Shown piece after piece: positions 30,072 through 40,431 of a stretch of 64,000 nt of DNA. Each line of letters begins with the position of its first letter. The first letter of the stretch is position 1. This stretch comes from Cutaneotrichosporon cavernicola (lineage: Eukaryota; Basidiomycota; Tremellomycetes; Trichosporonales; Trichosporonaceae), in the NCBI RefSeq assembly GCF_030864355.1, contig NC_083393.1:2294001-2358000 (forward strand), written 5' to 3'. Under the pieces are notes generated by a model. That model had not been told where the DNA came from and did not search any database. It was given only the letters and a program-made list of their open reading frames with translations. The translations under genes and the position numbers were made by a program.

Positions 30072-33000
30072 ATGGTCGAGAAGGACACGGACCTCGCCTC
30101 CAATGGTGTCAATGCGCACGGACGTGCGGAACCGACGCCTCCCATATCATCATCCCCACCCATTTCTCGGCAACCCAAACACTCGACATGGCTTATGAGC
30201 GCACTCAAGTCGAGGCGGACATGGAAGAACTGGGCGCGGTCCATGATCGCCCTCTTTGTCGCCACGCTCCTCATGGTCATCCGGCCCAGTATGTCCATAT
30301 TCTTATCTTGCTGATATCAGCGAGGGAGGCGCTCGGGAGCAGTGCGGCGTTCTTCGGCCTGATCGCTTGCACAATCTTACCGCCCATATTGCCGCTTTCG
30401 ATCCTGTTCTTTGCTCTGATCACACTCGGACTCGGCATGCTCCTCGGGTGGGCATGGGGCGTCGCGGCGTGGGCGGCGGGGTTGAGCGTGCGCGACCAAG
30501 CCCTCGTCCAGACCACGATGCAGGCCGTGCAAGCGCAGGCTCAGGCTGCCGGCGTCGATCCCAGACTGGCAATGCAAGCAGCCATCTTTAGAGGAGATTT
30601 CCTCGATCCTCGCTCGAGCGCCATTCACGGCGTGTTTATTTTCATCGGCGCATATTTCCTTGGATGGATTAAAGCCACAAAGCCCACACTCACCCTTTTG
30701 TCAATCTTCGCCACAATCCTCCTCGACATGAATTGCACTTTTGGACCGCTTTTCCCATATGGATACTACACCCTCGCAACAACTTTGATCAAGCCCGCAG
30801 CGGCATATATGGCCGTGGCGGTTGTTTGTACAGTGCTCTTTTTCCCGCAGAGCCTGAACCACCTCGTCCTCTCTGGACTTGTGAAGAAGACATATCAACC
30901 AATGCTCGCCCTCCTCAAATTGCAAGAACAGATCCTCGGTGCGAACCCAACCAATCATGAGGAATGGGCTGGTCTAGCTGACGAGGCGCACAATCTCTCA
31001 AGAGATTATATCGCGGCATTTGGTGAGTTGGAGGGACAGGCCAAGATGCTCCAACTCGAACTTTCGCGGGGTCGGATTTCCGCTGGCCAGCTCAAGGAAG
31101 TCATGAACAGGACGAAGGGGCTCATCGCTACGTGTCTGGGGCTGGGGACAGTCGTGTCATTTATCGACGAGCGAGACCGCGCACTCCAGAGACAGAAGGA
31201 GGACCCGCTGCCATACACTACGAGCCGGAGCAAGGCGGCGTACGGTTACCTGGTCAAGGCCGAGGAGGGCGCCGGAAGCAACTTTGAGGACTTGTTACCG
31301 GACCTCAAGGCGGAGACGGAGGGTCTGCGCTCGGCGGCCGAGACGGCGTTTGCGGGTGGCATCGAGTTCCTCGACGCAATCAACAATTCGCGATGGAAGA
31401 AGCTGCCCAAGAGCTTGGTCGGGCCAGAGGTACGCCAGGCCAATCTCATTCGTCTACGGGCCACTCTGAAGGAATTCAAGCAGTCGGGAAATAACCGCGT
31501 ACTGGAGCGACTCCGTGATCGCTTCGACAGCAAGACGGGCCGGCTGCTCGAGCGGGAAGGCAAAATTGGAAGAGGTAGCCCGCGCGGCCTGTTCCGCTGT
31601 TTCCAGTTCACGGCGTCATTGACCAACTTCTGCTCGGCCCTGATCGATTGGCTCGAACTCGTCGAGGTCATCGAGCTCGGAACGCCAAAGAATAAGCTCC
31701 AGTTTCCTGGAAAGTTCGTTCAGGATATGGTGCGGAGCGTGAACGACCCGTCTACCGCCGGCGACGTGTCCGGCCTAGCTGACCGCGATGACATGGGCGT
31801 GCAGGACGACGACGACGACGACACCCTCGACGGCAATGAGGACAAGGGCGCCGACCTCAAGTCACGCTTCCATCCGCGCGATCCCGATGCCGGGCCACCA
31901 GGCAACGCGTTCCAAAAAGTCGGAAGGGTGGTATCTACTGCCATGCGTGCGGCGACTGGCAACAACGGCATCTTTGCACTCAAGTACGGCCTCGTGTCCG
32001 TCGCACTCTGGGTTCCGGCCGTGTGCAAGTCGTCTGCGAAATTCTACTATGTCAACCGTGGACTGTGGGCGCTCATCATGGCCCAGACTGGCCTCGGTGT
32101 GTCTACGGGTGAACAGGTGTTCAACTTTGTGCAACGCATGTCGGGGACCCTTGCCGGCGTCGTCATGGGCATGGTACTGTGGTACACTGGCGCGCAGCGG
32201 GGTTTGGGCAAAGCGCACGGCGTGACTGCAGCATTTGTGAGATTCCTCAATTCAATTCAGAGCTAACCTCAGGTGGTGGGAATGGGGCCCTTTCTCTTCC
32301 TACGCATCGCGGCTCCGCAGCAATCCACGGGTTTCTTCGTCATGATGGCGGTAACGATCGCCTTTGTGGTTGGATACTCTTGGATTGACAACCACACGGT
32401 CCAATTGGTCCACCCTGGTGTGGGGTACACTCTCGCGGGCAAACGTGCACTGCTAGTCATCATTGGTTTTGCGGCGAGCTTTGTCATGATTCTGATCCCT
32501 CGTCCAACCAGTGCCAAGACGCTCCTCCGCCAAGGAATGGCCAAGAACATTGCCGCCCTCGGCGGCATGTACTCTGTCGAGCTGACGAGTCTTGAGGCCG
32601 GACGTAATGCGGCCGGCGACCCAGTGGCTCGCCGCGCAAATCACCGACTACACTTCCTACGCATCTTTACTCGCCTGCAAGCGCTACACGAGAGGTTCGG
32701 GTACGCAGAGTTCGAGCTGGCCCTCCGTGGTCCATGGCCAAAGGAGCAGTATCAACGCCTCTTTTTTATCCAAGGGAGCATGTTGTCGTCGTCGGCACTC
32801 CTCTTCGCAGCATACTCTCAGCTCGAGCCGGAATGGTGTGCCCGCATCACGGACCGGAACGCGTTAATGCATCCCGCGTTTGTGGCGGACTTGGTATCGC
32901 TCTTCACGATCCTCGGCCACTCGTTACGACAGGCCACACCCTTGCCTCCCATTATCCCCATCTTCGAACGCCTCGCCTACCACAAGACATACCAGCACGC

Positions 33001-33322
33001 ATTGCGTCGCGCGGCCGCGGCGGTCAGTCGGGGCCCAGGACAGGGGAAAAGCGACGATGCCGCCGACACCGACACCACGGACGACAATATCCTCCTCGCC
33101 CCAGAAGCTGCGGCGTTGCAATCACTCGAGAGCGAGTTGACATGGGATAACGCACACCAGGAGCAGTTTGCTTTATATGCTACGACGCTCGTCGCGCTCG
33201 CCCACTTTATTGGCGGACTCAACTCGCTGCACGCGACCGTGCTTTCGCTTGTGGGAGAACACGAGATCGAGGGGTTCGCCCAGGCACAGGAGCGCTGGGC
33301 ACGTGCTGAGATGGCCGTGTAG
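30072..33322 (+). CDS. Large multispan membrane protein, ArAE_2/DUF2421-FUSC type
   Basis: Three exons (30072-30288, 30321-32236, 32273-33322) with 32- and 36-nt introns encode 1060 aa. An N-terminal cluster of membrane segments starts near residue 60 (MIALFVATLLMVI, FFALITLGLGMLLGWAWGVA, LTLLSIFATILLDM). A long cytosolic helical region follows, then a second cluster near 640-790 (YGLVSVALWVPAVC, GTLAGVVMGMVLWYTGA, LLVIIGFAASFVMILIP). This two-cluster layout with a DDDDD linker is that of fungal brefeldin-A-sensitivity/ArAE proteins, putative aromatic acid exporters whose transport has rarely been tested. It lies between the pathway regulator and the CYP53 gene. A role in exporting or compartmentalising aromatic acids is inference. 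Confidence 0.88.
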
Positions 33323-33445
33323 TTATTGACTCTATGCATTACACTAATCTTGAGCTGTGGTTGGCACTTGAGCAATCCAGGCGTGGACACATGTTACTGC
33401 AAGGCGATTAGGGCCAGAGTGTCGCTGGTCGTGGGATCAGACGGG

Positions 33446-34777
33446 TCAACTTGACGACAGGAGGTTGGCGAGATGCCGATGGAGTCTCACTCGACGACTA
33501 TTCGGCCGTACAAGGCGGCTCTTCCGCGCTCCAGTCATCACGCGCTCATGCACGCGCCGGGACACCGTCCCATGTCCGACGACCAGCGCCGCCCCCGAAC
33601 ACAGTGAGATGACCTGTGCATCCTCCCCCTTAACGCGGGGGAGGGGGAGAGGAACGGCTTCAAGTGTCCCGCAGCGATAGATGACTTTGTACACCCCCCC
33701 GGAGGTATGTAGCAATCCCAAAGGCGACAGGTCGAGTGTGAGTGCTGGTACAATATGTAACGTCTCTGGTGTCGGCGGCTTTGAGAACCGGAGTTCTGTG
33801 ATCTCGTTCCAGATCGCAGCAAAGACCGGCCGCCCCTCACGCAGGACGGCGATGTATCCCCTCGGGAAGGCCGCACACATCCCGGCAAACAGGTCTGTGT
33901 TCCGGGCCGAGGAAAGTGATGAGCGTTCCCACTCCCCCTGGCTGTCGGCGAGACAGACCCATACCCCGCCATCGGGGGTTAGCGCCGCGACGAACGAGGC
34001 GGCCGTGGCTGTCTTAACGGCTGGGAGCGGTAGGGATGGGAGACGGATAGGCTCCTCTGGTTCGCCATCGTACAAGAATGGCCAGAAATAGACCTGGCCA
34101 TTGGCGTCTAATGCGGCAGCAGCCTCGCAGCCCGCCGCGACGTGGATAATCTCGACTCCTTCATCGGTACAAAGTAGAAAGGGCGCCGGAAGGACGCGGT
34201 CCATCATCGCCTATTGTCAGCGCGACCTACGAGACGTACATGACGAGTTGGAGCGACACTCCATCCCCGTCCACGGGCGATGAGGAGCTTGGTCTTGAAC
34301 CCCGCTGCGATTTGGGTACATGGTAGTAGTTCGGCTATGCTCATTGGTGGGACGGGGTGATGTGCGTTTCCCTCAACATCTAGGGCGAGGGTATATGGCA
34401 CGTCGACGGCACCGACAATTTGGGTCAGTGGATATCGCGTCATGATGCGCTGGACCTTCATATCGACGAGGGAGATCAAGCGTGGCGATTGGACGCCCCG
34501 ATATAATCTCATCCAGGATGTCGTGGGCTGCAAATGGGGGTGTCGTAAGTGCACCGTGTACTTGCTATAGATTTCCTACTATTAGTTGGGAAGGGGAGGG
34601 ACATACCGCCACCCGCCGGAAGGATGTGTGGACGCATGCTAGGACTTGGATGTCGTCGTCTTGTAGGAAGGAGAACATTACGAATAGCACGTCGTCGGGA
34701 AGTGGGAAGGGGCGGGGGGTAGGTAGGCGGGGGGTAGGTGGGCGGGGTGGCATAAGGAGCGAGAGTGCGCGGCGCAT
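33446..34777 (-). CDS. F-box protein with RCC1-like repeats
   Basis: Three exons (34777-34607, 34575-34240, 34210-33446) with 31- and 29-nt introns encode 423 aa. Residues 22-60 are an F-box (PLPDDVLFVMFSFLQDDDIQ, then VLACVHTSFRRVA). The rest holds degenerate RCC1/beta-propeller motifs: VHLRHPHL, IAAGFKTKLLIARGRG, IIHVAAGCEAAAALDANGQV and FVAALTPDGGVWV. This matches fungal F-box/RCC1 adaptors such as Saf1, which link substrates to SCF ubiquitin ligases. The substrate is unknown. Intron 1 ends at TAGTAG, where only the second AG keeps the frame. It converges on the ArAE gene. A partial RCC1-like gene lies at the right window edge. Confidence 0.8.
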
Positions 34778-35274
34778 GTTAAGTGGTGAGTGTGATGCCA
34801 AGGTTAGGAATGTTGCCGCCGCTGTTATTAAGGCTGTGCATGGTCAGGTATCCATTACCGTGCGCTAGCAACTTGTGAGTGAAACGTTGAAGAAACATTG
34901 AGGATCAGAACAAACGCTGTGAACATGAGATGACCAGCAAACCATTTTTAGCCCGAGGCAAGCGTGCCTGCATGCAAAAACGTTGGGAGAAGACTCAAAA
35001 CAAGGTTCGCTGGGAATCGAACGTTCCGAGGCCCGTCATGATCAAGCCCAGTGACTTTGGAAACCAGGACTGCCTGGGCGTCTCATCAGCGAGCTGCGAT
35101 CAGCCCCGTCAATGCCTTCTCCACACACCCGCTCAAGTGCACTACTATGCATGTGCTATCCGTCCAATACATAGACTTCTTTACTTCTTACAGTGTGACC
35201 AAACGTGCGAGGTGATGGAATAGATGGGGCGTGGATGCGAACGGTCTAGGCAAGACACGGACCAAGTTGGCCAT
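34778..35274. other. Intergenic region
   Basis: Upstream of the F-box gene and 3' of CYP53. Around 35005-35075 a minus-strand T-loop-like TTCGATTCC occurs without a foldable tRNA. No gene is seen. Confidence 0.4.
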
Positions 35275-36858
35275 TTAGGCGGCGGCGCGGTGGCGCTGCT
35301 TGAACTCGATGTTGAGGGCAAGCGGCTTGCGGAGGAAGCCCTCGCGGGTCTCCATGACGTCCTGGAGGAGGGTGGGCTGGTAGCGGTGGGCCCAGGTGGC
35401 GGCGATGAGCTTCATCTCCATCTCGGCGACGTTGCGGCCGACACACGAGCGCGGGCCGTGCGAGAAGGGAATGAAGGCCTCCTTCTGGCGGGCGGTGAGG
35501 TTGAGGAAGCGGTCGGGGTTGAAGTCGTCGGCGTCGGGGCCCCAGATTTCCTTGGAGTGGTGGATGGTGTAGGTCGGGACAGAGAGGACGGTGCCGCCAG
35601 GGAAGTAGTGGCCGCAGATGGTGACGCCGGGGGATCCGGGAGGAACCTCGCGCGGGAGACCGATACCCGAGGTCGAGTGGTAGCGGAGGGTCTCGTTGAA
35701 GACGGCCTCGAGGTAAGGAAGCGACTTGATCATGTCAAAGGTCGGGACGTCGGTGCCCTCGGGGATGGCGTCGTCGAGCTCCTTCTGGAGCCTGGCGAGG
35801 ATGCCGGGCGTCTTGGTCGCGTAGTAGAGGAGGGCGCAGGACGAGTTGGAAGTCGTGTCAGAGCCGGCAATGAGCTGGGTGAGAGCCTCGGCGGTGAGCT
35901 CCTCGCGGTCAATGGCCTGGCCCTTGTGGTCGCGGCCCTCCTGGAGACGGGAGAGGAGGTCATTACGGGCGTCGGCCGGGGGGTGGTCAAGGCGCTGCTT
36001 GACGCGGGCAATGGCGATCTTGGCGAGGTTCTGAACAGCCTCGATACCCTTGGAGAAGAACGGGTCGGGGAGGAATTTTGCGAAGGGGCGGATCTCGGGG
36101 AAGACACCAAGGGTGGCCGAAATCTCACCACGGCGGTTGAGAATCTCAATAGCAGGCGCATAGGTGGGAGCGGCGTCAGGGGTAGCGCGGAGCTCGGCGG
36201 AATCGGCACCGGCCTCGAGCATGCCGAAAGGAGCACCGAAAGCGAGGTCACCGATCATGTCGAAAGCGAGGTAGTTGAACCAGTCGAGGCAGTCGACCTT
36301 TGCCTGGCCGTTCGACTTTGGGTTCTTCTGCTCCTGGGCGATGAGGTTGTCCCACTGCTTGACAAAGAGGTGGAGGTTGTCCTGCATGTAGGGCTCAAAC
36401 TCGCGGACCGACTTTGGCGAGAACGTGTGCGAGACGACCTTGCGCTTACGGGTGTGCTCGGCACGGTCGCGGGTGTTGAAGAGACCGCGGCGGATCGAGA
36501 CAAACGAGTCGTAAAAGTCGCTCTTGAGGAAACCATTGCCGTGGCCGTAGATCTGCTTGATGGCGTCGTCGTCGGCGATCGAGACGTGGTTGGGGGCGAG
36601 ACGGATCATCTTGCCCAGCCTCTTGTGCTCACGGTCGGCGGTCTTGTAGCGGTCGCCACGGCGCACAACCAGGAACAGCCACCAGTTGGTGAACTGGGCC
36701 GGGAAGGGAGCGGGGATGTCGCGCAGAGCACCATAGGTGACAAAGTAAGGGTAGAGGTAGTACCACAGAACGCAGACGACGATCGCGGCGAGCGGCGCAA
36801 ACGCGGGGTGGTCGTGAATGACCGTTGGGATGATGACGTTGACGTGCTTCGAGTCCAT
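35275..36858 (-). CDS. Cytochrome P450, CYP53 type (benzoate 4-monooxygenase-like)
   Basis: An intronless gene of 527 aa. An N-terminal anchor (LAAIVVCVLWYYLYPYFV) is followed by LRDIPAPFPAQFTNWW and the diagnostic GHGNGFLKSDFYDSFVSIRR. FNTRDRAEHTRKRKVVSHTF, WFNYLAFDMIGDLAFGAPFG, the I-helix IAGSDTTSN, ExxR in NETLRYHS and haem loop FSHGPRSCVGRN (near 465-476) follow. These blocks are those of CYP53/bphA enzymes, which para-hydroxylate benzoate to 4-hydroxybenzoate and so feed the beta-ketoadipate route via protocatechuate. The start at MDSKHVNV is chosen although the frame stays open upstream. A TATATA lies about 65 bp before it (36925-36930). ER membrane enzyme needing P450 reductase. Confidence 0.93.
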   Translation of the reverse strand: MDSKHVNVIIPTVIHDHPAFAPLAAIVVCVLWYYLYPYFVTYGALRDIPAPFPAQFTNWWLFLVVRRGDRYKTADREHKRLGKMIRLAPNHVSIADDDAIKQIYGHGNGFLKSDFYDSFVSIRRGLFNTRDRAEHTRKRKVVSHTFSPKSVREFEPYMQDNLHLFVKQWDNLIAQEQKNPKSNGQAKVDCLDWFNYLAFDMIGDLAFGAPFGMLEAGADSAELRATPDAAPTYAPAIEILNRRGEISATLGVFPEIRPFAKFLPDPFFSKGIEAVQNLAKIAIARVKQRLDHPPADARNDLLSRLQEGRDHKGQAIDREELTAEALTQLIAGSDTTSNSSCALLYYATKTPGILARLQKELDDAIPEGTDVPTFDMIKSLPYLEAVFNETLRYHSTSGIGLPREVPPGSPGVTICGHYFPGGTVLSVPTYTIHHSKEIWGPDADDFNPDRFLNLTARQKEAFIPFSHGPRSCVGRNVAEMEMKLIAATWAHRYQPTLLQDVMETREGFLRKPLALNIEFKQRHRAAA

Positions 36859-37340
36859 GATGTCCAAGGCGGAATCGAGGTCGGTTGGAGAGGATGGGTG
36901 TGTGAACTCGAGTGAGTGGGCTTGTATATAGGTCGTGCGGAAAGTGATCTGCCCTGTCCTGTCAGCTGTCAGCAAATTGACCTTTGCGTCTTTGCGAATG
37001 CTGTCATGTGAGACACGGCTCATGCAGGCCCCGCACCCGGACCGGTGCATACCAGCTCAGCGCCAACCACAAGGCACCCAAGCAGAAGCAATGGTCAAGG
37101 CCAGATGGGCTGTCGGGGTGGTTACGACCGTGGTCCGGTGCCCCTAGTAGCTCCGGGATTGCGGGAGGCTGCACCCCGTGGGGACGAGGGTGGGGGTGAC
37201 GTACTTTGCGCATGCCCCGACGGTAGTTGATCAGGAGATGAAAGTGATTGATTGTAGCAAGGCGGAAATAGCAAATGATGAAGATGCGCTCATCGTCACT
37301 TGAATGCAACCTCCACAATGCCCACCACTCTATTATCCGG
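36859..37340. other. Intergenic region upstream of CYP53
   Basis: Contains the CYP53 promoter with TATATA at about 36925-36930. No other gene is seen. Confidence 0.45.
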
Positions 37341-37799
37341 ATGGTCCGGCGCCAACCCTTCTATTTGCTTCCGTCACCTCATCGTCGTCCGTCGTCGCCC
37401 GCGCATCCAGTTCGTTTCAGGACATTATCCACGCATTCTCACACGCTATCAGCCAATAAGCCTACGCTACACGGTCAGTTGCCGATATCTGACACGGTCA
37501 CGGTGTACGGACGTCTCTCGCCAATTGCCGAGCTCGGTGATAGATCACTCGCCGCCCTTGCGTTCGTGAGCCTCGCACGGTTCGAGCCTCGCACGGCTCT
37601 GGTAGCAGTGGCGCCACTTTCAGGCAAGCCAAAACCAAGAGACATTCGGATTCCTCTCACCCCCCTCAAGACTCGTGTCCTAGTCCGCTCAATGAAACAC
37701 GGAATCTTCATTCTCAACTACCAGCACGCGATTTCATTGTCCGTCATTGTCCGTGGAATTCAGATTGACCGTACGTGTGGCACAGCGTTTAACACTTAA
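37341..37799 (+). CDS. Doubtful small hypothetical ORF
   Basis: The frame of 152 codons plus stop starts MVRRQPFYLLPSPHRRPSSP, an Arg/Ser-rich start that could be a mitochondrial presequence. It continues with a moderately hydrophobic middle (LGDRSLAALAFVSLARF). Codon bias is weaker than in neighbouring genes and no family is recognised. Its stop overlaps the stop codon of the convergent ricin-B gene by two bases (37797-37798). It may be a real short gene or an open stretch in the 3' flank. Confidence 0.3.
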   Translation: MVRRQPFYLLPSPHRRPSSPAHPVRFRTLSTHSHTLSANKPTLHGQLPISDTVTVYGRLSPIAELGDRSLAALAFVSLARFEPRTALVAVAPLSGKPKPRDIRIPLTPLKTRVLVRSMKHGIFILNYQHAISLSVIVRGIQIDRTCGTAFNT

Positions 37800-39000
37800 A
37801 ACAGTACGCCGGGGTACCACTGCTGGTTCATGTTGTTGGTGGTGCACTTCCAGATCTGCACTTGGTTCCAGTTCCAGGTTCCGCCATCAGTCATGTCGAG
37901 GCATTTGCCTGGTGTCAGTGGGCTCCTATGATCCTGTTCCTGCGGCCGGCCGGTCCTACGGGCTGCGGGCTGCGGGCTGGCGCCGCCCCCGGTGAATCCA
38001 TTTAGGATTTAGGAGCAGTTGCCGGTCTCGGTGACCACGACCACGACCCACCCTTGTCCTTGAGGGCAATGAAGCCGTCGTTGGTGAACCAGAATGTTTG
38101 CTGCGGCAGGTTGTCGTAGCACTTCCAGATCTTCATCTTGCGGCCGTTGCGCCATTTACCTGATATTAACACACACGACCATGTAACTCACCAAGGCCGG
38201 CGTCGAGGCAGTAGTCGGTGCCTGAGAGGCGGACGTGCGTCGTCTCCTGGTCAATGTCCCACTTCTGGGCAGGAGTTCCATTGCAGTCGTAGCTGTGGTC
38301 AGTGGTTGGTCGTGGGAGAAGGTAGATGGGAGGTACGGGAAGGATAGAGGAGGGTGGGGAGGAGGGAGGTTGGGAGAGGGTGGGAGGGGGTGGGAGAGGG
38401 TTGGTGAGGGCGGGTGGAGAGTGCAAGAGGGTAGAAGATAGAGAGTGAAGATAGAGGAATACCACCAAGAGACGCTCACATCTGCACAGGTGTGCCATTG
38501 ACAACCATGCCTCCGCGCACATCAAGACACTTCTTCTTGAGGATATCCCCATTTGGCGCATGTGGGTGGAGCGTAGTAGCCTTAAACTTGGCGGGGTAGG
38601 TCGGCGCCGGTGGCTTAGCGCTTGGCGACGATGGGGGAGGCAGATTCGTCTTAGCCGGCGTCTCGCCAGACGGCGGAGGCTTTACAGCCGGCGTCTCACC
38701 AGTGGGCGGGGGTCTGGCAGCAGGCGGCTCGCCAGTGGGCGGGGGGCTGGCAGCAGGCGGCTCGCCAGTGGGCGGGGGGCTGACAGCAGGCATTGACGGG
38801 GAGCCACTCGGGGGCAGAGGGCTGGAGACAGGCATTGACGGGGAGCCGCTCGGGGGCAGAGGGCTGGAAACAGGCGGCGACGGGCTGCCGCTGGGAGGCA
38901 GGGGGCTGGAAACAGGCGTCACCGCTTCGGTGTCATTGGCCTGCCGCGGTTCGAACGGAAGAGCGGCGATGAGGGGCAGGAGAAGGAGGTAAGGGAGCAT
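37796..39000 (-). CDS. Secreted ricin-B-type lectin with Pro/Ser/Thr-rich repeat stalk
   Basis: Four exons (39000-38480, 38292-38192, 38159-38052, 37908-37796) with introns of 187, 32 and 143 nt encode 280 aa. Signal peptide MLPYLLLLPLIAALPF is followed by a stalk of about 110 residues built of SSPLPPSGSPS and PPPTGEPPA repeats, probably O-glycosylated. The C-terminal beta-trefoil has CLDVRGG, NGTPVQIYDC, QKWDID, YCLDAGLG, KIWKC, KCLDMTDG and VQIWKC, so QxW-type motifs recur three times. It is an extracellular or cell-wall glycan-binding protein with unknown ligand. A TATA run lies 57 bp upstream of the ATG. The first intron is long and pyrimidine-rich. Confidence 0.85.
38690..38925 (-). repeat. 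Coding tandem repeats in the lectin stalk
   Basis: Two adjacent repeat families: about 33 bp (ggcgggggtctggcagcagg core, PPPTGEPPA) in four copies, and about 45-48 bp (ggctggagacaggcattgac core, SSPLPPSGSPS) in three copies. All units keep the reading frame. Confidence 0.85.
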
Positions 39001-39584
39001 GGTTGCGAGGATGCGAGCTTGCGGCTTGCGAGCGAGAGAATGAGACAAGACATAGAATATATATATATCGGTGGAGCTGATCTCGCGATCAGCTGCTCAA
39101 GCAGAGAATGATGCTGCCGAACAGGCTGGCATGTCATGGATTTTTATTCGGTGGCACCTCGCACCGGTCACCACACGGCGTCAGCCACTGATGCTAATAC
39201 CCAAAGGTGTGTTGGAGCTTTCTGACTCGGAATACAAGCCGAGTGGAGCTCTGAAGTCGTCGTTCTGACGGCTTGCGGCGAGTGGAGCTGTGGAACGAAT
39301 CTTGTGTGAGGCTTGGCGGAAGCCTGAATCGATTTCTCTTTCCGACGGCTTGGACGAGGCCATTGGAAGAGAGGCAATTAGCCAAGAAATAAGAACCGAA
39401 CAGATAAAGGAGAACGCCGAAACGTTATGAGCGCCGAGATGGTGGGGCGGTCCAGACTGGCAAGCTGGCAAAGAGATGGCGACGACATTGTGGAATGTTG
39501 CGGGTATCTTGGAATGGCCGCACAAGGATAGTTGAGTGTTGCATGTGACGTAAAAGGAAAAGCGAAAGCAAAAGATAATATTAC
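39001..39584. other. Intergenic region upstream of the lectin gene
   Basis: Contains the lectin promoter. A minus-strand frame at 39181-39525 (114 codons) has no recognisable feature and weak bias, so I do not call it. Confidence 0.4.
39057..39068 (-). promoter_or_regulatory. TATA-like AT run
   Basis: An uninterrupted atatatatatat lies 57 bp upstream of the ricin-B lectin start codon at 39000, in the right place for a TATA element in an otherwise GC-rich region. Confidence 0.5.
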
Positions 39585-39665
39585 TCTCTGTCGGAGAATT
39601 GAACTCCGGTCTCCCGCGGTCATAGGTGATGACAAGCGAGCATACTAGCCACTATACGAACAGAG
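39585..39665 (-). tRNA. tRNA-Asp(GTC) with intron
   Basis: Acceptor CTCTGTT pairs with GACAGAG (one G-T), discriminator A. D arm GTATAGTGGCTAGTATG, anticodon stem CTCGC/GCGGG, loop TTGTCA then about 11 nt of intron (tcacctatgac region) and C give anticodon GTC. T arm CGGAG-TTCAATT-CTCCG is fully paired. Confidence 0.88.
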
Positions 39666-40431
39666 ATGCGATTTTTAGTTACGATGGTTTTCATAGGTTT
39701 ATCATCACGTGATTCGACTCCAACCCTGCCTTGGTCCTGATGCTTTCATGTTATCGAATGGGTGTGGGGGGCATTCTCTCCCGATCCAATGACCCTACGT
39801 CGTTGTCTTTTACTTTGTTGATGTTTCTGTATATAGGCTGGGTTCTCAGCGTGGAGAAGACGAAACAAGACGTCTCTTCTTCCATCTGGTCGCGTGTCCA
39901 AGATGATGGACCAGAAGGCTTCACGTAACGAGTACACAATCTAGGGCAGTGCCTGGCCTTTTCCGCCCTGGTGCCGTTTGGAGCTTGATTTTCGATTCTT
40001 GGGCGATGCGCAAAGTCTAACTCTACTCTTACAACTACGACGCGACTGTCTGTTTCATGGCCAAAGTCACAAAGTCCCACAAGTTAAGCTTGACGCGTCG
40101 CCATGGTCCGTGAGAAAATGCGTCACAACATGGCGTGGGAAGTGCGTTTACCACAAGTCTTGAGCCACGTCATACGTCCGCTCAACACTTCTTTACCTGC
40201 GTCGGCTAGAGGCTTCGATTTACTTGGGGGAAGAGCAGAGAAAGCACGTAGCATAAGGCATGAACGCATAAAGGAAGAAACTCGTATACTCTCTATGGTA
40301 CGGTCTGGACGGGACCGGCCCGCGGGACCCCAAGACGCGCAGGAGCGCTGGGCTGGCGTCCGAGCACGAGGCTACTAGATACAGCTAAAATTGAAGGACT
40401 ATATGCAGCAGTCAAGAACAAAAGACGGTCT
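39666..40431. other. Intergenic region
   Basis: AT-richer than average with only short frames. No gene or RNA is recognised between tRNA-Asp and the CVNH gene. Confidence 0.45.

Noticed and set aside
35005..35075. Possible tRNA on the minus strand (TTCGATTCC with partly pairing ends)
   Set aside because: The ends pair 6 of 7, but the T stem does not pair and no D or anticodon arm can be drawn. At most a tRNA relic.
34930..35223. 97-codon plus-strand frame before CYP53
   Set aside because: No codon bias, motif or splice context.
35224..36915. 563-codon open frame on the plus strand
   Set aside because: It mirrors the CYP53 gene on the minus strand. The composition (Val, Gly, Glu, Leu) is that of an antisense shadow and no domain is seen.
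38690..38925. Stalk repeat considered as a minisatellite outside genes
   Set aside because: All units keep the reading frame between the signal peptide and trefoil domain of the ricin-B protein, so it is coding.
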